DNA of 64,000 nt, from positions 1-64,000 of the forward strand of contig CAZIZN010000027.1 in NCBI GenBank assembly GCA_964543795.1. The letters are read 5' to 3'. Position 1 is the first letter of the stretch, and every line of letters starts with the position of its first letter. The position numbers and the translations under genes are program-made. The DNA comes from JACKIC01 sp964543795 (GTDB lineage: Bacteria; Planctomycetota; UBA1135; UBA2386). The notes under the pieces were generated by a model. It did no database searches. It was not told the origin of the DNA and saw only the letters and a list, made by a program, of their open reading frames with translations. Positions 16,568 to 25,953 of this stretch are shown piece after piece.

Positions 16568-19500
16568 TCACTTGCCCGCGGCCGCGCCCAACTCCTCGAG
16601 CACCGCGCCCGCGAACGTGCGCGGATCGACCCGCGGCCAGACGCGCTCGACCTTGCCCTCGGCATCGATCAGCACCGCGATGCGCCGCGCCATGCGCGCC
16701 TGTGCGTCGGCGGCCGCACCGAACGCGATCGCCATCGTGCGTTCCGTGTCGCAGAGCAGCGGGAACGGCAGGCCGTGCTTCTCGCGGAACGCCGTGTTGT
16801 CGGCGGGCCCGTCGACCGACACGCCGACGATCGCCACGCCGCGCTCGGTGAACGCCGCGAACTGATCGCGCAGCCCGCAGCCCTGCGCCGTGCAGCCGGG
16901 CGTGTCGGCCTTGGGATAGAACCAGACCAGCAGCTTGCGGCCGCGGTAGTCGGCGAGCGTGTGCACCTTGCCCGTCTCGTCGCCGATCGCGAAGTCCGGC
17001 GCCGCTTCGCCGATCTTCAGCTTCGCCGGCGCCGCTTCGCCGCCCGTCGCGGCGCCGGCCCCGGGCCGCCGGCCCGTGCGCTCGCCGCGGCCGTTGCGCG
17101 CCGGCCGTTCGGCCGCCGGTGCGGCCCCGTCGCTGCCCGCCGGCGCGGCCGGCGCCTCCGCCTTGGTCGCGCTCGCCTCGGCGGCCGCCGGCTCGGGCGG
17201 AGCCGGCTTCACGTAGGCGTCGACGAAGCTCGGCGCATTGGGCAGCTTCTCGGCGTCGCGCTCGTGGTAGGGCACACCCTCGGTCATCCACTTCGGTGCG
17301 GGCTCGCCCTTCAGGTGGTGCGCGAAGTACTCGCTCATGCGCCGCGTCCAGTCCTTCATGTTGGCGCGGTTGCGCAGGCCGTGGTCCTCGCCGTTGTAGT
17401 TGAACAGGTAGACCTCCTTGCCCAGGCGCCGCAGCGCCACGAAGTACTCGATGCCCTGCGTCCACGGCACCGCCCCGTCCTGGTCGTTGTGCAGCATCAG
17501 CACCGGCGTCTGCACCTTGTCCGCGAAGTGGATCGGCGAGTTCTCCCAGTAACGCAGCGGGTACTCCCACGGCGTGCCGCCGATGCGCGACTGCGTCTGC
17601 TCGTACTGGAACTGCCGCGACATGCCCGTCGAGTAGCGGATGCCGCCGTAGGCCGACAGCATGTTGGAGACCGGCGCGCCCGACTCGACCGCCTTGAAGA
17701 TGTTCGTGCGCGTGACGAGGAACGCCGTCTGGTAGCCGCCCCAGCTGTGGCCCGCCGCGCCGATCGCCTTGGGGTCGACGAAACCCTGCGCGATCAGGTG
17801 CTGCACGCCCGAGACCACGCACTTCACGGCCGACATGCCGGGATAGCCGATCTCGTAGTGGATGTCCGGCGTGAACCAGAGGTAGCCGTTGCTGACGTAG
17901 TAGCTCGCGTTCGGCGACGTGCCCGGTGCGGGCGCCACGTAGTTGTGCAGGTTCTGCGACAGCCGCTCGTAGAAGTAGACCATCATCGGGTACTGCTTCT
18001 TCGGGTCGAAGCCGTCGGGCTTGACCAGCACGCCCTTGCGCGGGTTGCCGTCGCCGTCGATCCAGCTCACGAGTTCGCTCTTGCCCCAGCGGTAGTCCTT
18101 CTGCTGCGGGTTCGCGTCGCTGAGCTTCGCGAGCGCGCGGAACTCGGCGTCCGCAGTCCAGAGGTCCGGGAACTCGGCGAACGTGCCGAGCGTGAAGAAG
18201 AAGCGCGTGCTCGCGACGGGGCGCGTGAGGTCGCCGAGGTTCTTGTCGCCGTACCAGATCCGGCGCGGCTTCTCCGGCCGCGCGAGCGAGTCGGCGAAGA
18301 CGCCTTCGGCCATCGTGTCGACATTCGTCGCGAGCAGCAGCAGGTCGCCGCCGAGGAACTCCTGGTCCGCCTTGCTCGGCAGGCGCTGCACCCGCAGCCG
18401 CAGCCGGTTCGCGCGGCCGTAGCCGTCGGTGACGCAGACCGCTTCCCCGGTCGCGGGTGCGACCTTCCAGACGTCGAACTCGTCGTAGAGCAGCACCGCG
18501 GCGTCGTTCTCGGTCCAGCCCGCGAGGCCGTGCGCTGCGTCCGGCTCGGGATGGTCGTCGTCGTCGCGGTGGAACACCACCGGCAGGTTGCCGGTGAGGT
18601 CGCGCCGCGCGCCGGTGGCGACGTCGTAGCTCCACCAGCGGTAGTCGCTGCCGAACCAGACGAGGTAGCGGCCGGTCGGCGAGTTCGTGACGTTGCCGCG
18701 GTAGCGCTCGAGCACCTTCTGGCGCGAGCCGTCGATCGAGTTCACGAGCCAGACGTCGCTGTAGCGACCGTCCCACTGCACCTCCTTCTCGTAGGCGCTG
18801 GCGTCGGTGCCGAGCAGCCGCGCGCCGTCCGGGCCGACGAAACGCAACGAACGCGTGCGCTCGTCGCCGAGCACCAGCACGCGGTTCTGGTCGCGGTGGT
18901 AGACCGCGGTGAACGACGGGTTGCGTTCGGCGTTGCCGCGCTTCTGCTGCATCGTCTGCAGGAGCCCGTCCTGCCAGTGCCAGAGGTCGAGCGTGACCTT
19001 GTCCTCGGGCAGGATCGGCAGCGGTTCCTCGGGTTCGGGATTGGCGACGCTGAACGACAGCACCGAGCCGTCGCGCGAGAACGACGCGCCGCCGGTGAGG
19101 CGCTTGCCGGCAGGCAGCCCCGGCATGCCTTCGTAGACGATGCGGCGGGCGAGGCCCTCGCCACCGTCCCAGAGGTAGAGGTCGCTGCGCGGCTTCTCGG
19201 CGGCGAAGTCCTCCCTGTCGCTCGTGAACGTGAGCGCCGTCTCGCTGCGATCGAACGCGACGTTGGCGACCCGGACCGCACCGTCGAAGATCTGGCGCGG
19301 CTCGCCGGCGGGCAACTCGACGACGAACAGGCCGTAGCGCGCGCCCTCGGCCGGCTTCTTCGCCGAGGTGTGCAACCAGAGATGCTTCGCCTGCCGCGAC
19401 AGGCCGTAGGCGACGACGTCGGCGAAGCGGCGTTCGTTGCCGGTCGCCAGATCGCGCAGCACGAGCTCGGTGCCTTCGGGGCGCTTCCTCTCGAGCGGGT

Positions 19501-20365
19501 CGGCCTTCGCGGCCGGCTTCTCGGCGGGTTTGGCGGCGGGTTTCGCGGCGGTCGGCTCGGCAGCGGGCTCTGCTGCTGCGGGCTCTGCTGCTGGCGGCTC
19601 CGCCTGGGCCGGTTCCGTCTGCGCAGGCTCCTTCGCCGCCGGTTCCTTCGCCGCCGGCTCCTTCGCGGCGGCATCACCGTCCTTCGGCGCCGGCTTCGGC
19701 TGAGGCTTCTCCAGGTGGTAGAGCAACACCGCGAGGTCGTCGCTGACCGTCACACCCTTCGTCTTGCCGAGCTTCTCGACCTTGCCCGTAGCCAGCTCGA
19801 GGATCGCGAGTTCGCCGCGATCGCGCGCCGCATCCGGGCCGTCGGTCGCGGGCGCACCGCCCCCTGGCCCGCGCGCACCGGCCCCGCCGGCACCGCCCGG
19901 ACGACGGCCGCCTCGCGCCCCGGCCCCGGGGCCCGACGGCGGCGTCGGGCGCGCCGCGGCAGCCTCGGCTGGCGCCGCCGGCTCGCCCTCTTCGGCCTTC
20001 GCACCTTCCTTCTTCTCCTTCGCCTTCTTGCGCAGCTCGGCGATCTTCTTGTCGCGCTCCTCGACCTTCGACTTGCCGATCGTGAACACCACGAAGCGAC
20101 CGTCGGCCGTGAACCGCGGACCGCTCGCGAGCGGCTGGCGGTAGACGGTGTCGCCGTCGACCTTGCGGATCTCGAGCACGCCGTCGCCCCACTGCGGTTC
20201 GATCTGGTAGGCGACCCAGGATCCGTCCTGGGTGTAGGTCGTGCCGCGCAGCGACTTCCACGCGTCGTAGTCGTCGTGCGTGAGGGGCTTCTTCGGAGAC
20301 TGGGCGGATGCGGCGGCGTGCAGCACGGCGCACGCGACGACCGCGAGAACGAGGGTCTTGCGCAT
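16568..20365 (-). CDS. S9 prolyl-oligopeptidase fused to a BCP-type peroxiredoxin
   Basis: A 1265-residue exported protein starting MRKTLVLAVVACAVLHAAAS (signal peptide). The N-terminal ~750 residues form a beta-propeller, interrupted by low-complexity Ala/Pro/Lys/Glu stretches at roughly 120-185 and 230-310. The alpha/beta hydrolase follows, with the nucleophile in GHSWGGYQ (Ser near 874), Asp in LHNDQDGAVPW (near 958) and His in GEDHGLRNRA (near 993). After an Ala/Pro-rich linker (about 1040-1110) comes a complete peroxiredoxin: IGEAAPDFAI, then WFYPKADTPGCTAQGCG, with the peroxidatic Cys and a second Cys five residues later. Both halves keep their catalytic residues. Likely role: periplasmic peptide cleavage plus peroxide removal. 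The start at 20365 is chosen for the signal peptide. Confidence 0.9.
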   Translation of the reverse strand: MRKTLVLAVVACAVLHAAASAQSPKKPLTHDDYDAWKSLRGTTYTQDGSWVAYQIEPQWGDGVLEIRKVDGDTVYRQPLASGPRFTADGRFVVFTIGKSKVEERDKKIAELRKKAKEKKEGAKAEEGEPAAPAEAAAARPTPPSGPGAGARGGRRPGGAGGAGARGPGGGAPATDGPDAARDRGELAILELATGKVEKLGKTKGVTVSDDLAVLLYHLEKPQPKPAPKDGDAAAKEPAAKEPAAKEPAQTEPAQAEPPAAEPAAAEPAAEPTAAKPAAKPAEKPAAKADPLERKRPEGTELVLRDLATGNERRFADVVAYGLSRQAKHLWLHTSAKKPAEGARYGLFVVELPAGEPRQIFDGAVRVANVAFDRSETALTFTSDREDFAAEKPRSDLYLWDGGEGLARRIVYEGMPGLPAGKRLTGGASFSRDGSVLSFSVANPEPEEPLPILPEDKVTLDLWHWQDGLLQTMQQKRGNAERNPSFTAVYHRDQNRVLVLGDERTRSLRFVGPDGARLLGTDASAYEKEVQWDGRYSDVWLVNSIDGSRQKVLERYRGNVTNSPTGRYLVWFGSDYRWWSYDVATGARRDLTGNLPVVFHRDDDDHPEPDAAHGLAGWTENDAAVLLYDEFDVWKVAPATGEAVCVTDGYGRANRLRLRVQRLPSKADQEFLGGDLLLLATNVDTMAEGVFADSLARPEKPRRIWYGDKNLGDLTRPVASTRFFFTLGTFAEFPDLWTADAEFRALAKLSDANPQQKDYRWGKSELVSWIDGDGNPRKGVLVKPDGFDPKKQYPMMVYFYERLSQNLHNYVAPAPGTSPNASYYVSNGYLWFTPDIHYEIGYPGMSAVKCVVSGVQHLIAQGFVDPKAIGAAGHSWGGYQTAFLVTRTNIFKAVESGAPVSNMLSAYGGIRYSTGMSRQFQYEQTQSRIGGTPWEYPLRYWENSPIHFADKVQTPVLMLHNDQDGAVPWTQGIEYFVALRRLGKEVYLFNYNGEDHGLRNRANMKDWTRRMSEYFAHHLKGEPAPKWMTEGVPYHERDAEKLPNAPSFVDAYVKPAPPEPAAAEASATKAEAPAAPAGSDGAAPAAERPARNGRGERTGRRPGAGAATGGEAAPAKLKIGEAAPDFAIGDETGKVHTLADYRGRKLLVWFYPKADTPGCTAQGCGLRDQFAAFTERGVAIVGVSVDGPADNTAFREKHGLPFPLLCDTERTMAIAFGAAADAQARMARRIAVLIDAEGKVERVWPRVDPRTFAGAVLEELGAAAGK

Positions 20366-20476
20366 AGGGGGTAGGGCCGTTCGGGAAGGAGGGGCGAGCA
20401 TACGCACGACCTCGGAACGCGCGGCCCGGCGTTGTCGCAGCCTTGTCCCATCCGGCCGCGCTCCGCAGCCAAATCG

Positions 20477-20581
20477 CTGCGTACCGAACCAGGTTCGTTC
20501 CACCGCTATTTTCGCCGCGGCGGCCCGCCGCGCCTCCCTCGTGGGCAAATGGTTGTGGAACGAACCAGGTTCGGTACGCAG
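20477..20581. repeat. Large inverted repeat with nested palindromes upstream of the multidomain cytochrome gene
   Basis: Two 27-base arms (20477-20503 and 20555-20581) are reverse complements except at the central base. Each arm itself contains the palindrome CGAACCAGGTTCG. The 51-base spacer holds another palindrome, CGCGGCGGCCCGCCGCG. It lies in the 261-bp divergent gap between the S9/peroxiredoxin gene and the gene at 20627, so it could be a two-site operator for one or both, or a small palindromic repeat element. No copy of the full arm was noticed elsewhere in the window. Confidence 0.75.
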
Positions 20582-20626
20582 GCATTCTCCTAGACTGCGC
20601 GCCCCCGCACCTCTCTTCGCTCGCCC

Positions 20627-23600
20627 ATGCTCGTAGCCACGCTGCTGCTGCTCGCACCCCAGGATCCTCCCGCCGTCGCCATCACCCGCCCGCTGCATTT
20701 CGCGCGGCAGACGCTGTCCACGCAGTTCCTGTGCGAAGGCGCGGCGTTCGGCGACCTCGACGGCGATGGCGACCTCGACGTCGTCGCAGGTCCCTACTGG
20801 TACGAAGGTCCCGACTTCGCGACGCGGCACGAGCTGTACGCGCCCAAGGTCTTCCATCCGCTGCACTACTCCGACTTCTTCTTCGCGTGGGTGCACGACG
20901 TCGACGGCGACGGTGACCAGGACGTGTTCGCGGTCGGCTTCCCGGGCGAAGCGGCGTTCTGGTTCGAGAACACCGGGCAGAAGGCGAACTGGCCGCGCCA
21001 CGTCGTCTTCACGGGCGTCGACAACGAGTCGCCGTGGTTCGTCGATCTCACCGGCGACGGCCGGCCCGAGCTGGTCTGCCAGAACCAGGACCGCATCGGC
21101 TGGGTCGAGCCCGGCGACGACGTGCGGCAACCGTGGCGCTTCCGCACCGCGTTCCCGCGCGGTGCCGGACCGAAGTTCACGCACGGGCTCGGCGTCGGCG
21201 ACGTGAACGGCGACGGCCGCGCCGACATCCTGCACAAGACCGGCTGGATCGAGCAGCCGGCGGACCTCACGGGCGATCCGGCGTGGACGTTCCATCCGGT
21301 CGCGTTCACGACGGCGCACGGCGGCGCGCAGATGCTCGTGCTCGACGTCGACGGCGACGGCAAGAACGACGTGATCACCGCGAACGCCGCGCACGGCTGG
21401 GGCCTCGCGTGGTTCCACCAGCAGCCGGACGGCGGCTTCGTCCCGCACGAAGTGCTGCCGGCCCGGCGCGCCCCGAACAACACGAGCGAACTGCACGCCC
21501 TGTGCCTGTGCGACCTCGACGGCGACGGCCTGCTCGACGTCGTCACGGGCAAACGCTGGTGGTCGCACGGACCGAGCAAGAACGGCAACCAGGACGGCGC
21601 CAACGATCCCGCGTGGCTGCTCGGACTCTTGCTGCGCCGCGACGAACGCGGCGCGCGGTTCGAGGTGGCGCTGCTCGACGACGCATCGGGCGTCGGCACG
21701 CAGGTGATGGCCGGCGACGTGGACCGGGACGGCCGGGCCGACGTCGTCGTCGCCAACAAGAAGGGCGCGTTCGTGCTGCGCGCCGTCGACGCGCCGCCGG
21801 CGGCGGCCGCGCAGGTTCCGGCGGACCAGGATCCGGCGGGCGGCGAGCCCGATCTGACGTTCGAGTCCGGCACGCTGCGCGGCTGGACCGCGACCGGCGA
21901 GGCGTTCGCGGGCCAGCCGATCCGCGGCGACACCGTCGCGGCGCGGCGCACGGACATGGCGAGCGGCCACGCCGGCGACTACTGGATCGGCGGCTACGAG
22001 CGGCTCGGCGACGACGCCACCGGCACGCTCACGTCGGCGCCGTTCGTGGTCGCCAAACCCTGGGCGACGTTCCTCGTCGGCGGCGGCGGCAGCCCCAGGA
22101 CGCGCGTCGAACTGCTCGCCGCGGACGGCAAGGTGCTCGCGACGGCGCACGGCGACGACCACGAACGCATGCAGAGCGTGCTCGTCGACCTCACCGCGCA
22201 CGTCGGCAAACGCATCGCCGTGCGCCTCGTCGACGAGGCCACCGGCCACTGGGGCCACCTCAACTTCGACGAGTTCACGCTCCTCGACGCGCCGCCGCGC
22301 GGCGAGGTCGCCGAGGCGACCGGCCTGTCGCCGCGCGACGCGGCGGCGGCGATGACGACGCCGCCGGGCTTCCACGTCGACCTGATCGCGGCCGAACCCG
22401 ACCTGCACCAGCCCGTCGCACTCTGGGTGGACGAACGCAACCGGCTCTGGGTCGCCGAGGCCTACAGCTATCCGGGCAAGGTCGGCGAAGAGCGCGCGCG
22501 CGACACGATCGTCGTGTTCGACGACCGCGACCAGGACGGCAGCTACGAGACGCGCACGGTCTTCCTCGACAAGCTCGACCTCGTCAGCGGCCTCTGCGTG
22601 GGCCACGGCGGCGTCTGGATCGGCGCAGCGCCCGAACTGCTGTTCGTGCCCGATCGCAACCGCGACCTCGTGCCCGACGGGCCCGCCGAAGTGGTGCTCG
22701 ACGGCTGGGGCCTCGAAGACACGCACGAGACGCTGAACTCCTTCACGTGGGGGCCCGACGGCTGGCTCTACGGCACGCACGGCGTGTTCACGCACAGCAA
22801 GGTCGGCGTGCCGGGCACACCCGACGACCAGCGCGTGCCGCTCAACGCCGGCGTCTGGCGTTTCCACCCGACGCAGCGCACCTTCGAAGTGTTCGCCTGG
22901 GGCACCAGCAACCCGTGGGGCGTCGACTTCGACGACCGCGGTCAGGCGTTCGTGGCCTGCTGCGTGATCGAGCACCTCTGGCACATGGTGCCGGGCAGCC
23001 GCAGCAAGCGGCAGGGCGGCTCGCACTTCGACGCGCACGCCTGGATCCAGCTCGGCACGATCGCCGACCACAAGCACTTCGCCGGCAAGACATCCGACCA
23101 CGCGTGGTGGAACGGCCGCAACCGGCCGATCGCCGATCCGGCCACGGACGCCGCGGGCGGCGGTCATGCGCACTGCGGCACGCTCGTCTACAAGGGCACC
23201 GCGTTCCCGGCCGAGTACCGCAACGCGGTGCTGTTCGCGAACATCCACGGCAACCGCGTCAACCAGGACCGGCTCGTGCGCAAGGGCTCGGGCTACACGG
23301 CGAGCCACGCGCCGGACCTCGTGCGCGCCAACGACCCCTGGTTCCGCGGCGTCGCCTTGCGGCAGGGCATGCACGGCGAGGTGTTCTTCATCGACTGGTA
23401 CGACAAGAACGCCTGCCACCGCACCAAGCCCGAGATCTGGGACCGCACCAACGGCCGCCTCTACCGGCTGCGCTACGGCGACCTGCGCAGCGGCACGGTG
23501 CAGCTCGACGCGCTCGCCGACGCCGAACTCGCCGCGCTCGCGGTCAGCGACGACGACTTCAAGGGCGCGCACGCGCGACGCCTGCTCGGCGAACGCCCCG

Positions 23601-25774
23601 ACGTCGACGTCGAGGCGCTCGCCGTACTGCGCGACCGGCTGCAGCGCGCGAACGCGCCGGTCGTGAACCTGCGTGCCCTCTGGGCCCTGCACACGAGCGG
23701 CGCGCTCGCCGCCGACGACCTCGCGTTCGCCCTGCAGAGTCCGCACGAAGACCTGCGCGGCTGGGCGGTGCGGCTCTGCTGCGAACGCGCGGCGCGGTTC
23801 CCGGCGCTCGCAGCCACCCTGCCCGGACTCGCGGCGCGCGACCCTTCGCCCGCCGTGCGCCTCGAACTGGCGTCGGCGCTGCAGCGGCTCGACGGCGACG
23901 TACGCTGGCAGCTCGCCGCGGCCCTGCTCGCCCACGCCGAGGACGATGCCGACGCCAACGTGCCGACGCTGCTCTGGTACGGCGTCGAGCCGCTGGCCGC
24001 ACTGGACGCCGCGCGTTTCCTGCAGCTGACGGCGCAGGCCCGGGTCGCCCGCGTGCAGAAGCTCATGTGGCGCCGCGCCGCCCTCGGCGACGACGCCGCG
24101 CGCGCCCTGCTCGTCACCCATCTCGAGCAGGTGCCGGCCGACCGCGCGCAGGCACTCTCCGGCATGGCCGAGGCGCAGCGCGAACGGCCCGACCTCGCCG
24201 CGCCCGCCGGCTGGCAACACCTGGCCGGCACGCTGCTCGCGGCCGCCGACGCCACCGTGCGCGATCGCGCCGCGGACGTGGCCCTCGCGTTCGGCGACGG
24301 CACGCTCGCGCCCGTGTTCCGCGAACGGCTGCTCGACCGTTCGCTCGCCGCCGAGCGCCGCGTCGCGGCCCTCGAAGCGCTGGTGCGACTCGGCGACGCC
24401 GAGGCGGGGCCGCTGCTGGCGCGGTTGCTCGACGACCCGGCCGTGCGCCGCGCGGCGCTCGCGGGACTCGCGGCCTACGAAGCCCCGGCCGGCACCACGG
24501 CGATCCTCGCGGTGCTGCCGCAGCTCGAGCCGACCGACCGCGAAGTCGCGCTGAGCACGCTCGCGAGCCGGCCTGCCTCGGCGCGCGCGTTCCTCGACGC
24601 GGTACTCGCCGAGAAGGTGAGCGGCAAGCTGCTCGACGCGGTCTCGCTGCGCCGCCAGCTGCAGTCGCTCGGCGACCCCGAGGTCGAGGCGCTGCTGCAG
24701 CGGGCCTGGGGCCGCAGCGTGCCGCCGAACGAGAGCGCCGAAGCCGAGATCGCACGCTGGAAGCAGCGGCTGACCCCGGAGTTCCTCGCGGACGCCGACC
24801 CGAGCGCGGGCCGCGCGATCTTCGCGCGCACCTGCCAGGCCTGCCACAAGCTCTACGACACGGGCGGCACGATCGGTCCCGACCTCACGGGCAGCAACCG
24901 CCGCGACGTCGAGTACCTGCTCGCGAACATCGTCGATCCCAGCGCCGAGGTCGGCCGCGACTACCAGCTCGTCACGCTGCGGCTGCGCGACGGCCGCACG
25001 CTCGCGGGCAACGTGACCAAGGAGACCAAGACCACGCTGACGCTGCGCACGCTGGCGGGCACGACGACGCTGCGGCGCGACGAACTCGCCGGGGAACCCG
25101 ACTACTCGAAGCTGTCGATGATGCCGCCGGGCCAGCTCGGCGCGCTCGCCGAGAACGACGTGCGCGACCTGTTCGGCTACCTGATGGGCAGCGAGCAGGC
25201 GCCGATCGACGCGTCCGCCGAGAACGTCGGCTGGTTCTTCGACGGCGAGACGCTCGCGGGCTGGTTCGCGAACGACGCGGTCTGGAGCGTCGAGGACGGC
25301 GAGCTGGTCGGCCGCACGACCACCGGCCTGCCGCACAACGACTTCGCGCGCAGCGAGCTGCGCGTCGCCGACTTCCGCCTCGTCGTCGAGGTCAAGCTGA
25401 CGCCGGACGCCGCGAACTCGGGCATCCAGTTCCGCAGCGTGCCCGCCGACGGCGGCGAGATGCGCGGCTACCAGGCGGACATCGGCAAGGGCTGGTGGGG
25501 CCTGCTCTACGAAGAGAGCGGCCGCGGCGTGCTGCAGAAGGCGGCCGCAGCGCCGGCGCGACCCGGCGAGTGGAACACCTACGAGATCCTCGCGGTCGGC
25601 GACCGCGTGCAGCTCGCGATCAACGGCGTGCGCACGGTCGATCTCGCCGACCCCGCCGGCCTGCGGCGCGGCGTGATCGCGCTGCAGGTGCACAGCGGCG
25701 GCCCGACCGAGGTGCGCTTCCGCGACTTCCGGCTCGAGGTCGATCCGGAGCCGGTCCTGCAGACGGTGAAGTAG
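20627..25774 (+). CDS. Multidomain PVC-type protein: FG-GAP, dehydrogenase-like propeller, HEAT, heme-binding and DUF1080
   Basis: A 1715-residue secreted protein. Residues ~30-390 hold FG-GAP/VCBS repeats with the calcium motif DLDGDGDLDVV repeated (VDGDGDQDVF, VNGDGRADIL, VDGDGKNDVI). About 400-565 is a beta domain. About 570-940 is the PVC-type membrane-bound dehydrogenase-like propeller (PPGFHVDLIAAEPDLHQP). About 950-1370 are HEAT-like helices. A single heme motif CQACH is near residue 1402, followed by SNRRDVEYLLANIVDPSAEV, as in Planctomycetota heme-binding proteins. About 1540-1715 is a 3-keto-disaccharide hydrolase (DUF1080) domain (WFFDGETLAGW). It probably oxidises or cleaves polysaccharide-derived sugars outside the cytoplasm. 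The start is a compact ATG with a short signal peptide. Confidence 0.88.
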   Translation: MLVATLLLLAPQDPPAVAITRPLHFARQTLSTQFLCEGAAFGDLDGDGDLDVVAGPYWYEGPDFATRHELYAPKVFHPLHYSDFFFAWVHDVDGDGDQDVFAVGFPGEAAFWFENTGQKANWPRHVVFTGVDNESPWFVDLTGDGRPELVCQNQDRIGWVEPGDDVRQPWRFRTAFPRGAGPKFTHGLGVGDVNGDGRADILHKTGWIEQPADLTGDPAWTFHPVAFTTAHGGAQMLVLDVDGDGKNDVITANAAHGWGLAWFHQQPDGGFVPHEVLPARRAPNNTSELHALCLCDLDGDGLLDVVTGKRWWSHGPSKNGNQDGANDPAWLLGLLLRRDERGARFEVALLDDASGVGTQVMAGDVDRDGRADVVVANKKGAFVLRAVDAPPAAAAQVPADQDPAGGEPDLTFESGTLRGWTATGEAFAGQPIRGDTVAARRTDMASGHAGDYWIGGYERLGDDATGTLTSAPFVVAKPWATFLVGGGGSPRTRVELLAADGKVLATAHGDDHERMQSVLVDLTAHVGKRIAVRLVDEATGHWGHLNFDEFTLLDAPPRGEVAEATGLSPRDAAAAMTTPPGFHVDLIAAEPDLHQPVALWVDERNRLWVAEAYSYPGKVGEERARDTIVVFDDRDQDGSYETRTVFLDKLDLVSGLCVGHGGVWIGAAPELLFVPDRNRDLVPDGPAEVVLDGWGLEDTHETLNSFTWGPDGWLYGTHGVFTHSKVGVPGTPDDQRVPLNAGVWRFHPTQRTFEVFAWGTSNPWGVDFDDRGQAFVACCVIEHLWHMVPGSRSKRQGGSHFDAHAWIQLGTIADHKHFAGKTSDHAWWNGRNRPIADPATDAAGGGHAHCGTLVYKGTAFPAEYRNAVLFANIHGNRVNQDRLVRKGSGYTASHAPDLVRANDPWFRGVALRQGMHGEVFFIDWYDKNACHRTKPEIWDRTNGRLYRLRYGDLRSGTVQLDALADAELAALAVSDDDFKGAHARRLLGERPDVDVEALAVLRDRLQRANAPVVNLRALWALHTSGALAADDLAFALQSPHEDLRGWAVRLCCERAARFPALAATLPGLAARDPSPAVRLELASALQRLDGDVRWQLAAALLAHAEDDADANVPTLLWYGVEPLAALDAARFLQLTAQARVARVQKLMWRRAALGDDAARALLVTHLEQVPADRAQALSGMAEAQRERPDLAAPAGWQHLAGTLLAAADATVRDRAADVALAFGDGTLAPVFRERLLDRSLAAERRVAALEALVRLGDAEAGPLLARLLDDPAVRRAALAGLAAYEAPAGTTAILAVLPQLEPTDREVALSTLASRPASARAFLDAVLAEKVSGKLLDAVSLRRQLQSLGDPEVEALLQRAWGRSVPPNESAEAEIARWKQRLTPEFLADADPSAGRAIFARTCQACHKLYDTGGTIGPDLTGSNRRDVEYLLANIVDPSAEVGRDYQLVTLRLRDGRTLAGNVTKETKTTLTLRTLAGTTTLRRDELAGEPDYSKLSMMPPGQLGALAENDVRDLFGYLMGSEQAPIDASAENVGWFFDGETLAGWFANDAVWSVEDGELVGRTTTGLPHNDFARSELRVADFRLVVEVKLTPDAANSGIQFRSVPADGGEMRGYQADIGKGWWGLLYEESGRGVLQKAAAAPARPGEWNTYEILAVGDRVQLAINGVRTVDLADPAGLRRGVIALQVHSGGPTEVRFRDFRLEVDPEPVLQTVK

Positions 25775-25953
25775 GCCGCGCGAACGACGGGCGCGGCGCC
25801 GCGACGCTCGGCGCCGGCCAGGTTGGGATCCCGTGAAGATCCGGTGAAGGCGCCGTGGTCCGGCCGAGAATCCTCGCCCGGGAGGTGCTGCGCCGGGTCG
25901 GTCCGGGCCGCGCGACTCAAGCGAGGGCCGGCGTGCGGGCCGATCTGCGCCGC

